A stretch of 54,673 nucleotides of DNA, from NCBI GenBank assembly GCA_016781925.1, contig JADDPH010000093.1:1-54673 (forward strand), read 5' to 3'. How positions within the stretch are numbered: the first letter of the stretch is position 1; each line of letters opens with the position of its first letter. The stretch comes from Sphaerobacteraceae bacterium. GTDB taxonomy: Bacteria > Chloroflexota > Chloroflexia > Thermomicrobiales > UBA6265. Both the position numbers and the translations under genes were made by a program. Below, in pieces: positions 1-8,692 of the stretch. The notes under the pieces are model-generated. The model saw only the letters and a program-made list of their open reading frames with translations. It searched no databases and was not told the DNA's origin.

Positions 1-471
1 GCCCGGCGCGCAAGCCATGACACGCTCCCTATGGGCGGAGGCTCTAAATGGAGGGAGGGACCGGTTGGACAACATCCTGTCCCTCCCTGGCGCTGTTAAC
101 CGGGACGACGAGAGCGCCGTTCTTCGCCAGACGCGAACGTGTTCACGCTCATGTAACCACGAGTGCCTCAGGCGGACAGACCCGATGGGGAGCCAGAGGT
201 CAGACTCTGCCGGCGAGGAGCGGAAGGGGAGACTCTCATCCAACCCCAAGGAACGGTCCTATTGCACCAGGAGGCGCTGGAGCATCCCGGCATTGGCGGT
301 GGCGTCGGCGCGACAGTGGTTGTCGACCTTCAGATGGTTTGGCGCCATCCGACAGGTCTCTCGTCTGGGATCATACGCGGCTGCCTCTCGCCTCAACCCC
401 GAAGACTTAAACCTGCTGGTTGTGCCGGCCTCTGGCGCGGCTCCGCGCGGTGCCGGGGCGTGTGACGGTGC
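1..471. other. No convincing gene; one hairpin
   Basis: Several short open frames cross this stretch on both strands, but none has a recognisable domain, a good ribosome site or a composition that separates it from chance in GC-rich DNA. The only clear structure is the inverted repeat at 52-88. The window edge may cut a gene that ends to the left. Confidence 0.5.
52..88. terminator. Inverted repeat, possible terminator
   Basis: A 10-bp perfect stem (AGGGAGGGAC at 52-61 with GTCCCTCCCT at 79-88) encloses a 17-nt loop. No T-run follows on either side, so intrinsic termination is uncertain. It could end a gene lying left of the window. Confidence 0.35.
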
Positions 472-2523
472 TCAATCGGCCGTGGCTCGACGGTCGGGGA
501 TAATGGTCCTCCAGGTGTCATCGAGGCCCTCCTCGCTGACCCCATAAAAGACGCGAAGATCCCCATCGCCCCGGTAGACAAGGTTGTACCGTTGCTCGCC
601 ACCGCGCGGCTTGTGGCTCTTGAGGAATCCGAAGTCGCCTTTCCATCGCACATGACCCGGTTCGATCTGCTTGGCCGCTCGCTGGCTGATGGCGTAGCGC
701 CAGAGGCGCTTCGGTGTATCGGCGGTGACATTGTGGACGTACTTGTGGTGCCGCAGGTCGTGCATCGTGAAGTAGGTGATCCCGTCCTGCTGGTAGGCGT
801 CGATCACCTCGACGCCGTTCCCTGGAGCGATGTCATCATGCGGGGCGTCCTCTTCCACCTCCTCAAGTCGCTCGATGGGTTCCGCGGCCACATCTGAACT
901 GAGCCCGGAAGATGTCACTGCCGGGGAACCGGCAGTCGTCGGCAGTTGTCGTGAGGTCTCCTGGAGCGATACCGCGAATGAGGGATCCTGGGGACTCTCC
1001 GGCACCAGTGGAACTGTGGCGGCGAGCGGTCGCCGCCCTCGACGTCGACCGTTCCGTCGCCCTGCTCCGCCCGGACCATCGGGATCGGACCGCCCATCTT
1101 CTCCGGGGGAAACCTCGGGTTCTACGGCTGGGCTCGCGGGCTTGCTCACTCCGCGGACCATGGCGACGATCTCATCGCGGTGAGCCTGTGCCGACTCGCC
1201 GCCTCGGCGGACGTAGATCGCTCCCGGGGCAAGGGCATACGGCTTTTCGGCCCCTGGCGACACCCGAATGACCAGTACCGACTTCCCGTCGGATTCCAAA
1301 ACCTCCGTTTCCACCTCCGGGGCAGGCGTGATCTGAGTGGCAACCTCGCGCTGGAGTTCGGCGATCGCCTTTTCAGGATCGGGCACGCCGACCACCGACC
1401 GCTTCTCGAAGGGACTCGCGCCCACGAACACAGTGCCGCCGTCCGTGTTCGCGAACGCGACGACATCTTTGAGGAGGTGGGAGACCCCAGTGCGTTTGGT
1501 GCGGAAGCTCTCGTGAAAAGCCTGGACGGCGGTATTGCCCTCGGCCCGCGCCTCCTTGACGACGTCGGCGATCTCGGACTCGGGGAAGTAGGGTCGGGTG
1601 CGTGCGAAGTCGTCCCCAAGGAAGAGGCTTTTGAGAGCGGCAAAGGTGATCGTGGGCAGGAGCACCTCGGTTGCTCGGTCACCGATCCCCAGGTTGGTGT
1701 CGCGCTGGGGATCGCGGTCCAAGCGATGCGCGTCGGACCCCTGGATGCAATGCATCCGGCGGGGATACTCCGGCTTGGTGCCGTTGAAGAAGCGAGCGGT
1801 GGAGCGACGATGCGCCCCCAGCGCGAGGTCGGTGACCTCCAGCGCGTGAAGGTGTTCATCCTGGGTGTAGGCAATCTTGGTCTGCCCGCCGAAGCGGAGA
1901 CCTTGCATGGCCACGCCATGGGTGGAGTTCGCGTGGGCGCCAATCACCAGGGCGCCGTGGTCGCTAAGAACCTCGTAGGCGCGCAGGACATCCGTTGTCG
2001 CGCCTACTTCGCCACTCCCGAACCGGTCTTCCGGGACCCCAAGGAGCATCAGCACATGCTCCATCAAGCGGACCGATGTGGGTTCCGGGAAGATGGCAAG
2101 GATGTGAAAGCCGAAGGTGGCGGTGAATTCGAATCCAGGGAGCACGAGCATGCTGCCGAGAAGGCGACGGTATTCCTGGAGACGTTCGGCCTCCTGAGGT
2201 TGAAGTCGCTCAAGATACTCCAGCAGCTCCAAATCCTCAATCTCTCGCCAGAGGTTGGCGTAACCACGGACCGAGTTGTGGTCCGTGAAGGCGAGGATGT
2301 CGAGCCCTCGCTCCTCCGCCTTCTGCAGGATTTGGAGAGGTGAGACATGCGGCTCCTGGTAATCGGATGATGCCGGCGTGTGGAGGTGAAGATCCATCCG
2401 CCGCCAAGTCATCTCCGTTGCCTGAGGCTGCTCCTTATCCCGCTTTGGCCCGGAACGACGGCCGTTGGTGCCCATCCGCGGTGAAGCGCCGGTCTCACGC
2501 GGCTGCGTCACGGAAATAGTCAT
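472..2523 (-). CDS. PHP-domain phosphoesterase fused to AlbA_2 (Schlafen-type) domain
   Basis: About 683 aa. Residues 1-42 are basic and disordered. A PHP metal-dependent phosphoesterase domain follows (roughly 43-310), with the metal motif HLH at 46-48, TDHNS near 80-84, an IGAHANS segment near 194-200 and GSDAH at 262-266. Residues about 312-455 match an AlbA_2 putative DNA-binding domain (the AFANTDGGTVFVG core followed by VVGV). A basic Arg-rich linker comes next, then an unrecognised C-terminal domain of about 100 aa rich in aromatic and charged residues. I chose the ATG at 2523, with GAGGAG just upstream; a TTG at 2664 would add 47 residues with no ribosome site. PHP proteins hydrolyse phosphoesters. 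The substrate here is unknown, and a nucleic-acid role is inferred from the AlbA_2 part only. The gene is divergent from the CvpA-like gene. Confidence 0.75.
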   Translation of the reverse strand: MTISVTQPRETGASPRMGTNGRRSGPKRDKEQPQATEMTWRRMDLHLHTPASSDYQEPHVSPLQILQKAEERGLDILAFTDHNSVRGYANLWREIEDLELLEYLERLQPQEAERLQEYRRLLGSMLVLPGFEFTATFGFHILAIFPEPTSVRLMEHVLMLLGVPEDRFGSGEVGATTDVLRAYEVLSDHGALVIGAHANSTHGVAMQGLRFGGQTKIAYTQDEHLHALEVTDLALGAHRRSTARFFNGTKPEYPRRMHCIQGSDAHRLDRDPQRDTNLGIGDRATEVLLPTITFAALKSLFLGDDFARTRPYFPESEIADVVKEARAEGNTAVQAFHESFRTKRTGVSHLLKDVVAFANTDGGTVFVGASPFEKRSVVGVPDPEKAIAELQREVATQITPAPEVETEVLESDGKSVLVIRVSPGAEKPYALAPGAIYVRRGGESAQAHRDEIVAMVRGVSKPASPAVEPEVSPGEDGRSDPDGPGGAGRRNGRRRGRRPLAATVPLVPESPQDPSFAVSLQETSRQLPTTAGSPAVTSSGLSSDVAAEPIERLEEVEEDAPHDDIAPGNGVEVIDAYQQDGITYFTMHDLRHHKYVHNVTADTPKRLWRYAISQRAAKQIEPGHVRWKGDFGFLKSHKPRGGEQRYNLVYRGDGDLRVFYGVSEEGLDDTWRTIIPDRRATAD

Positions 2524-2934
2524 GCTCCTCTCATCGTCGGGGAGACCAATCGGTAACGGTGCGGTGAGCGACCGCCTCAGCACGGATGCTACCACAGGCA
2601 CCTCCGCTATTGACAATAACCAGCGATTCCCGCCGGTTAGGATGAGCTGTTGTGCTAGACTCAATTGTCGTGCCGTTCACGTCGTTCTGTGTTGCCGCTA
2701 ACCCCGCAGCGGTTTTGGCCCCGTCACACGGTAGTCCGGTCTGTGCCGAGGAGCGGCGGCCCGTGGAAAAGACGCGGGAGCTCACCGCGAACCTCCGCGC
2801 CGCCGGTGACTCTGGAGCCTAGCAACGTCGCCCCTGTCCAGAGCGCCGCAGCATGCCGCGATTCCCCGTCCAAATCCCGTGCACCGGCCGTTGGTGACGT
2901 TCTCCAGGGGCGCATCTGAGGCAACGACTGCGTC
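2524..2934. other. Divergent intergenic region
   Basis: About 410 bases between the divergently transcribed PHP gene and the CvpA-like gene. A TTGACA hexamer lies at 2610-2615 on the plus strand and TTGTCA/TAGCAT-like elements on the minus strand, but no pair has ideal spacing. Promoters for both genes must be here; I cannot assign them. No coding frame is convincing. Confidence 0.4.
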
Positions 2935-4170
2935 ATGAGCTCCTCATTGCTGCTGGACGGCCTGCTCCTTCTCGTCGTCCTTCTGTTCATCCCCATCGGC
3001 CTCTGGAGGGGCGGGGTGAGAGAGGCCATCGTCGCTGGGGGCATCGTGCTCGGCGGAGCGCTGGCAGGATCCTGGGCTCGGCCGTGGGGTGATGACCTCG
3101 CGAGTCAACTAGATCTTCGTCCCCAGACGGCGCGATTTTTGGTGGCGCTCGCCGCCCTGCTTGGGGCAACCCTCTGCGTCGGGTACGCGGGAGGCGCGGC
3201 GCTGCGACCGGGCGCACCCGGTCTGCTGGGCCGCGTGGCCGGTGGACTGCTCGCCGGACTGAATGGTCTCCTCCTCCTCGGCTACGGACTCGGATTTCTC
3301 GACCAGTACGTTCTTGAGCCCAAGACCGTCCCGGCTCTATCCGATGGGCTTGTGTCCCGGTTCCTCATGCATCAGTTGGGATGGGTCCTTCTTGCCCTCG
3401 TCGTCCTCATCGTGGTCGGCATCCTAACCGCAGTCGCGGCTTCGGCAGCGCGGCGGGACCACGCTGAGGAGCTGGAGGAGGACATCGTTGGCGACGCTGC
3501 CATGGTAGGCGGCGCGGTGACACGGCCGCGTCCTGTCCGGGTCCCGCACTTGGCCGACGCGGGGAAGTTTGAGCCCCTGCAGCGCGCCGGGATGCCGTCG
3601 GACGCCGGCCAGAAACTCGGCGCTCGCTTGTCGGACACGACGACGACAGGACTGCGCGCCAGCGATCTCTCCATGTCCGACCGGCCGCCTCCTTCCTTGC
3701 CGCCAATGGAAACGAAGCCCGATCGGTCGACGGTCTCGCGTGACCCCGAGCGGGTGGAGCCAGGGGAGTCGGCACGGGCAGGAGTCGCGATTGTCGACGA
3801 ATGGCTCCGACGGGCAGCCCGGCCACCGTCCGCACTCGCTGATGAACATGAACCTGGCGATGCTGCGCGGGCGGAGTCCGCCTGGGAGCAGCATACTCAG
3901 CGGGACGCCCCGATGGCCGGTCCGTCGGCGCCTGAGCCATGGCCAAACTCGGCAGGCAGCAAAAACGTTGGTCAACCTTCGCTTCATGTTGTTGGCTCGT
4001 TCCAATCGGATGGACCAGAGGAGATTGAGACCGGGCGGACATTGCAGGATGGCGGGGCACCGGACAAGGAGGCGGGGCGCGCTCGCAGGGCCCGGCGGTG
4101 CCGTTCATGCAACGCTCGGATCGCTGCAGCGGACGCTTACTGCTCGACGTGCGGCTCCTTCGCCTCTTAG
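2935..4170 (+). CDS. CvpA-like membrane protein with C-terminal zinc ribbon
   Basis: 411 aa. The N-terminal ~175 residues hold about five hydrophobic segments with the Gly-rich helices and short loops of the CvpA/colicin V production family. A long hydrophilic, probably disordered region rich in Pro, Ser and Arg follows (about 180-380). The last 25 residues form a Cys4 zinc ribbon, with CxxC at 389-392 and CxxC at 403-406. CvpA proteins sit in the inner membrane and affect envelope integrity and secretion in proteobacteria; the ribbon is not part of the classical family. The start is an ATG with only a weak GAGG upstream. The M20 peptidase follows 103 bases downstream on the same strand. Confidence 0.65.
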   Translation: MSSSLLLDGLLLLVVLLFIPIGLWRGGVREAIVAGGIVLGGALAGSWARPWGDDLASQLDLRPQTARFLVALAALLGATLCVGYAGGAALRPGAPGLLGRVAGGLLAGLNGLLLLGYGLGFLDQYVLEPKTVPALSDGLVSRFLMHQLGWVLLALVVLIVVGILTAVAASAARRDHAEELEEDIVGDAAMVGGAVTRPRPVRVPHLADAGKFEPLQRAGMPSDAGQKLGARLSDTTTTGLRASDLSMSDRPPPSLPPMETKPDRSTVSRDPERVEPGESARAGVAIVDEWLRRAARPPSALADEHEPGDAARAESAWEQHTQRDAPMAGPSAPEPWPNSAGSKNVGQPSLHVVGSFQSDGPEEIETGRTLQDGGAPDKEAGRARRARRCRSCNARIAAADAYCSTCGSFAS

Positions 4171-4273
4171 GACCACGGAGACTGTACTATCGTTGCAGTC
4201 CCGGTTGACGTGGTGCGAGCGCGACGCTCGTATGTTCGTCATGTCATCCCTGTTTTCAGGAGGAGGAACCTTC

Positions 4274-5503
4274 GTGGTCCAGGCCGAGGCCGTCGATCTC
4301 TCCGCGGTTCAGGAAAACGTTGTCGCCGCGATCGAGGCAGAGCGGGACGATTTGATCGCCCTCTCACGATTTATTCACGCTCACCCCGAGATCGCGATGC
4401 AGGAGACGGCATCGAGCGCCGCCTGCGCCGCCTTTCTAGAACGACGCGGATTCGCGGTGGAGCGGAACGTGGCGGGGTTACCGACGGCGTTTCGGGCGTC
4501 AGTGGCTGGCTCAGGAGAGCGGCCCACCATCGCCTACCTCGCCGAGTACGACGCGCTCCCAGGGCTTGGCCACGGCTGCGGGCACAACCTCATCGCGATC
4601 GCGGGGATTGGGGCCGGGATCGGTCTACGCGCCGCGCTCAACTCAGTACCAGGTACCGTCACCGTGTTCGGGACGCCGGCCGAGGAGGCTATCGGCGGCA
4701 AGGCCATCATGTCCGACGCGGGTATCTTTGACGGCATCGACGCGGCCATGGGGGCGCATCCAGGGACGGTAGAGGCGGTCTGCCCCACGGTCGAGGGCAG
4801 CGGCCAGGCGCTGGCCTGTCAGGCGGTGCGGATTGAGTTTGTGGGCCGCCCTGCCCACGCTGCTGCTGATCCATACAACGGGATCAACGGGCTGAACGCT
4901 CTGATCGAGACGTTCAACGGCATCAACGCGCTTCGCCAGCACATTTGCAGCGACGCCCGGATTCACGGCATCATCACGCATGGCGGAGAAGCGCCAAACG
5001 TGGTTCCCTCCTTCGCCGCCGGCGACTTCCTAATCCGAGCTCAAACCATGGCGTACATGAACGAATTGGTGGAGAAGGTCCGCCGGGTGGCTGAGGGGGC
5101 GGCGGCGATGACCGGGTCGGAGGTTCGCTACCTCCTTCCGGAGCGCGCCACCTTCGACATGATCACGAATCACACACTCGCCCGGCGCATCAAGACGCAC
5201 CTTGACGCCCTTGGCCTCGCAATGCCAGAGGCTGTGCCCGAGGAAGGATCAGGGTCCACCGATTGGGGCAACGTCAGCTACGTGGTGCCGTCGGTGGAGA
5301 CCGGGTTTCCCATCCTCGACCGCGTCTGCACCTGGCACTCCCCGGAGGTTGTTGAAGCGGCGGACTCGGCGATGGGCTATGAGAACACCATCACCGTGGC
5401 GAAGGCCCTTGCGCTCGCCGGGCTCGACCTCCTCACCGATGCAGCGCTCCTGCGAAGGGTCAAAGGCGAGTTTGCCGAGACGCGCGCCGCCCGTGGTGGC
5501 TGA
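4274..5503 (+). CDS. M20 family amidohydrolase/peptidase (AbgB-like)
   Basis: 409 aa. It starts at a GTG placed seven bases after a strong AGGAGGAGG site (4260-4267). The zinc and catalytic motifs of peptidase family M20 are visible: YDALPGLGHGCGHN near residues 92-105, EEA near 137, an M20 dimerisation segment containing GRPAHA, then the FLIRAQT strand and a late metal histidine near HSP. The sequence is closest in character to the amidohydrolase subgroup containing p-aminobenzoyl-glutamate hydrolase subunit B and M20 domain-containing protein 2, which cleave small amides or dipeptides in the cytoplasm. The exact substrate cannot be read from sequence. It ends 28 bases before the convergent gene at 5531. 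Confidence 0.85.
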   Translation: MVQAEAVDLSAVQENVVAAIEAERDDLIALSRFIHAHPEIAMQETASSAACAAFLERRGFAVERNVAGLPTAFRASVAGSGERPTIAYLAEYDALPGLGHGCGHNLIAIAGIGAGIGLRAALNSVPGTVTVFGTPAEEAIGGKAIMSDAGIFDGIDAAMGAHPGTVEAVCPTVEGSGQALACQAVRIEFVGRPAHAAADPYNGINGLNALIETFNGINALRQHICSDARIHGIITHGGEAPNVVPSFAAGDFLIRAQTMAYMNELVEKVRRVAEGAAAMTGSEVRYLLPERATFDMITNHTLARRIKTHLDALGLAMPEAVPEEGSGSTDWGNVSYVVPSVETGFPILDRVCTWHSPEVVEAADSAMGYENTITVAKALALAGLDLLTDAALLRRVKGEFAETRAARGG

Positions 5504-5530
5504 CGGCTGGCGCGTCCTACTCCCCAGCGG

Positions 5531-6493
5531 TCATCCGGTTGCCGTCTCGGCTGTCGTACCAGTTCCGCCCGTCAGCATCTCGTCCCTCTGCCGTTGATCG
5601 TCTGTGGCCATGAGTGGCAGGCCGGATGATATTGAGGCAGCGGCGGGTGGCGGCGAGGGTTCGACCAAGGTGGCGTGCGCGGGCAGGCGAAGACCGCCCG
5701 ATACAAACTCCAGCCGGGTGACCTCCCCCGGGAAGGATCGGATCGTCCACACCTTCTCGCGGATCGACGATCCCAGATCTCGCCGCAGGTCCTTCCCGTT
5801 GATGGCCGTCGCCGGCACGACGAGCGCCCCGGCTGCCGGTCCCTCCGGTCCCGTGGTTAGGGTGCCGGCCGCGACCACGAGCGCAGCCACCGGCCCGATG
5901 TCCGGGAACCGTCCCGCGTCTTCCCCACGCGAGAGGATGACCACGGTCGTAGCTCCGTGCCGAACGATGAGCCGCCACGCTTGCTCGGCATCAGCATCAG
6001 TGGCACTGCCGGCATCCGCGATCTCGACCTCGACCTGGATGCCGCTCCCGAGATCGATGACCCGTGGGCACGCCAGCACGGGCACCATCGCCCCTAGAAG
6101 GGCGTCCCGCTCGGGGGACGGAGGGATCGCACCAAGTAACGCGACGTAGCGCGGATGGACCGTCTCCCTTGCCGCAATCGGCACCAGGAGGGAGCGGCCA
6201 CGACCCGCCACAAGGAGGATGTCGATCCGAGGGGTGGTCGGGTGTCGAACCTGCGCCAAGGCATTGGCGAACGCGACCGGGTCGTCCCCGGTGGCTAAGA
6301 GGAGCCTGGCCTTGCCGGCTGTGATTAGCACAGAAAGGGCATTTCCGCTGCCCAGCACATTGAGGCGGGGTTGTCGCGTCTCGTTCGCCCAGGCAGCGCC
6401 CATCCCGCCCCCCAACACCGTGGAAGCAAGGAACACCGCTGCGAAGATGGTGGTGCCGCGAGACGACAACAGCCGACCCGCCAGAGCCATCAT
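5531..6493 (-). CDS. Exported protein resembling a metal-less MBL/ComEC-type domain
   Basis: 320 aa. Residues 1-37 form a signal peptide (hydrophobic core after SSRG, cleavage near AWA-NE). The mature start has the layout of a ComEC-like metallo-beta-lactamase domain: a LNVLGSGNALSVLI strand, a LLLATG turn, then a PRIDILLVAG strand. The HxHxDH metal motif that should follow the last strand is missing, so hydrolase activity is unlikely. This family relation is my own fold-level reading and is weak. The tail is hydrophilic. The gene lies 105 bases downstream of the PASTA kinase on the same strand, so the two may be cotranscribed. Confidence 0.6.
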   Translation of the reverse strand: MMALAGRLLSSRGTTIFAAVFLASTVLGGGMGAAWANETRQPRLNVLGSGNALSVLITAGKARLLLATGDDPVAFANALAQVRHPTTPRIDILLVAGRGRSLLVPIAARETVHPRYVALLGAIPPSPERDALLGAMVPVLACPRVIDLGSGIQVEVEIADAGSATDADAEQAWRLIVRHGATTVVILSRGEDAGRFPDIGPVAALVVAAGTLTTGPEGPAAGALVVPATAINGKDLRRDLGSSIREKVWTIRSFPGEVTRLEFVSGGLRLPAHATLVEPSPPPAAASISSGLPLMATDDQRQRDEMLTGGTGTTAETATG

Positions 6494-6598
6494 AGGCTGA
6501 CCCGCAGCGCCATCGCCTGACGATGCGATGGAGTGGACGCGCGGTAATGTGGGCGGTGCAAAGGATCATAACGGCTGACGGGCGATAGAGCGACATCG

Positions 6599-8527
6599 TC
6601 AACCACGACGGTTGTCACCCGCGTCCGCGGTTCCGGCTTCATAGTAGATAAGTGTCACGGTAGCACCGCGAGGAAGCCATTGTCCGAGCACGTCCGCCCC
6701 GTCCTCGCCCGAGATGCCGACGACATCGTCATTCTCGATCCCAACACCAGTCGACCCGGCCACCCGCTCGAGTGCCGCTTCGTCCGCTGGAACCTGGTTT
6801 GTCACGCTGAGGCCCAGACCCTCAAGTTGGCCGGCAACTACGGCGCGCGGCTTGCCAATCGTCTCCTCCGGCACGCGCACCGCGTCTCCCTGACTGATGA
6901 GCAGCGTCACCGTCTCACCGACCATCGCCGATCCGGCAGGCTGAAAACCGGACACCTGACCAGCAGGAATGTTGGGACTGGCGACGGGTTCCTCGGTCAC
7001 GCTCAAGCCGGCCTCCTGCAGGGTCGCGCGGGCAGCTGCAGCGTCCTGGCCAACCAACCCTAAGGCCGTCAGGTCGACGATGCCTGATCCCCGGCTCAGT
7101 TTGATGACCACCTCGATGCCTTGCTCGACCTCCGTGCCAGCGGGCGGATCTTGCTCCGCGACGTTGCCGGCCGGGACCTCTTCGTTAAAGACCTGATCAC
7201 CTTCCTTCACCCGGAGACCGACCGACGTGGCGCCGTCAACGGCCTCCTCATAGGTGCGACCGATCAAATTGGGGGCGGCAACCACTCCGACGACCGGTGG
7301 TTGGTCCTCCAACGCCCGCGTGGGAGGGACCGATCTGACATTCGCGGTCGGGGTGGGAGGCGGGGGTGGGGTCGGCTCCTCCTGAGAGGGCGTCGCCGTG
7401 GTCCGGTCATCCTCGGCGAGATCCGCGAGTCCGGGGGAGAGCCGGAACCCGAACCACACGATGGCGATCAGCACCACCACTGCCCCTGCGCCGACGAGCC
7501 ACGTCACGAACCCGACATCGTCCTGCCGCCTCACCGGCTGAGGACTTGGGGTCGGCACCGATCTCTTGACACTGGACGAGGTTCCCTGGTGCCCGGGCGG
7601 TCCTCCCGCGGGCAGAGGTTGAGCGCCTTCCTGAGGTCGATGTGGCGGTGCTACCCCGACCGGGGCTGTTCTCCTGGCCGCCGATGCAGGGGATGGAGAG
7701 GACGTCTCAGGAATCGTTCGCCAGTTGGTCATGGCCGTAGCGAACGCGCCCGCGGACGCATATCTGGTTGTCGGGTCCTTTGCCAGCCCCCGGAGGACGA
7801 GGGCGTCCACACTCGCCGGCACGGATGGAACGATCGAAGACGGGGCCGGCGGAGGATCGTGGACGTGACGCATCGCAACGCCAACCGTCGAGTCCGCGTC
7901 GAACGGTAACGTCTTGGTCAGCATCTCGAAGGCGACCACGGCGAGTGCATAGATGTCGGATGAGGGAGTGGCCATGAGGCCGCTGGCCTGCTCCGGGGAG
8001 ATGTAGTGGACGGTGCCGAGCCCGGTGCCGACTTCAGTCAAGTGATTGTCGGCCAGGCCCTTGGCAATCCCGAAGTCCACCACCTTGGCAAGCCCCTGGC
8101 TATCGACCAGGATGTTCTGTGGCTTGATATCGCGATGCACGAGGCCCCGGTCGTGAGCGTAGTCGAGGGCAGCGCCAACCTGCTCGAGTAGCGACGCCAC
8201 GTCGTCGGCGTCGAAGGGACCTTCCTCCTCAATGATGGTCTTGAGGGTGTCGCCGCGGACGTACTCCATGACGATGTAGGGGGTCCTGCCCTCTTCCCCG
8301 ACATCGTAGATATCGATGATGTTCGGGTGCGTGAAGCCCGCGGCCGCCTGGGCCTCGCGCTCGAAGCGAGCGCGAAACAAGGGGTCGGACGCGTATTGGG
8401 AACGGAGCACCTTGATGGCGACCGCACGATTGAGGAGGAGGTCATGGCCGAGGTAAACCTCTGCCATTCCCCCTTCGCCGATCCGGCGGTCGACCCGGTA
8501 GCGTCGATTGACCGTGGTGTGTTCCAC
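6599..8527 (-). CDS. pknB: PASTA-domain Ser/Thr protein kinase
   Basis: 642 aa with a GTG start nine to ten bases after GGAGG. The kinase domain (about 9-270) has the Gly loop GEGGMAEV (17-24), ATP-binding Lys39, the HRDIKPQN catalytic loop (131-138) and DFG (151-153), so it should be active. A Pro-rich juxtamembrane stretch (270-338) is followed by one transmembrane helix (about 339-363). The outer part holds a T/P-rich linker and about three PASTA repeats, which bind peptidoglycan fragments or lipid II in this family. It is the typical bacterial cell-wall-sensing kinase. A consensus promoter lies at 8552-8581. No PP2C phosphatase, FtsW or PBP genes adjoin it here, unlike the common actinobacterial arrangement. 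Confidence 0.95.
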   Translation of the reverse strand: MEHTTVNRRYRVDRRIGEGGMAEVYLGHDLLLNRAVAIKVLRSQYASDPLFRARFEREAQAAAGFTHPNIIDIYDVGEEGRTPYIVMEYVRGDTLKTIIEEEGPFDADDVASLLEQVGAALDYAHDRGLVHRDIKPQNILVDSQGLAKVVDFGIAKGLADNHLTEVGTGLGTVHYISPEQASGLMATPSSDIYALAVVAFEMLTKTLPFDADSTVGVAMRHVHDPPPAPSSIVPSVPASVDALVLRGLAKDPTTRYASAGAFATAMTNWRTIPETSSPSPASAARRTAPVGVAPPHRPQEGAQPLPAGGPPGHQGTSSSVKRSVPTPSPQPVRRQDDVGFVTWLVGAGAVVVLIAIVWFGFRLSPGLADLAEDDRTTATPSQEEPTPPPPPTPTANVRSVPPTRALEDQPPVVGVVAAPNLIGRTYEEAVDGATSVGLRVKEGDQVFNEEVPAGNVAEQDPPAGTEVEQGIEVVIKLSRGSGIVDLTALGLVGQDAAAARATLQEAGLSVTEEPVASPNIPAGQVSGFQPAGSAMVGETVTLLISQGDAVRVPEETIGKPRAVVAGQLEGLGLSVTNQVPADEAALERVAGSTGVGIENDDVVGISGEDGADVLGQWLPRGATVTLIYYEAGTADAGDNRRG

Positions 8528-8551
8528 CTGGCAGGGGCCTCCGTGCTCCCG

Positions 8552-8581
8552 ATTCTAGGTGTCGCTCAAGAGGGGCGTCAA
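8552..8581 (-). promoter_or_regulatory. Promoter of the PASTA kinase gene
   Basis: On the minus strand, TTGACG (8576-8581) and TAGAAT (8552-8557) are separated by 18 bases. The inferred transcript start lies about 15-20 bases upstream of the GTG start codon. Confidence 0.7.
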
Positions 8582-8692
8582 ATACCCTGGGGCCACCGGA
8601 GCAGGCGCGATCATCTCCGGCGGGAGTTCCTGGGGGCTTCTAGGCTTACGTCTCCGGGAGCAATGCGGTCGCGTTTGGACTCCCTCGACCGG

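Noticed and set aside
1180-2343. Long plus-strand frame antisense to the PHP gene
   Set aside because: It lies wholly inside the PHP-AlbA_2 gene, whose motifs are clear; it is a GC-rich shadow frame without a domain.
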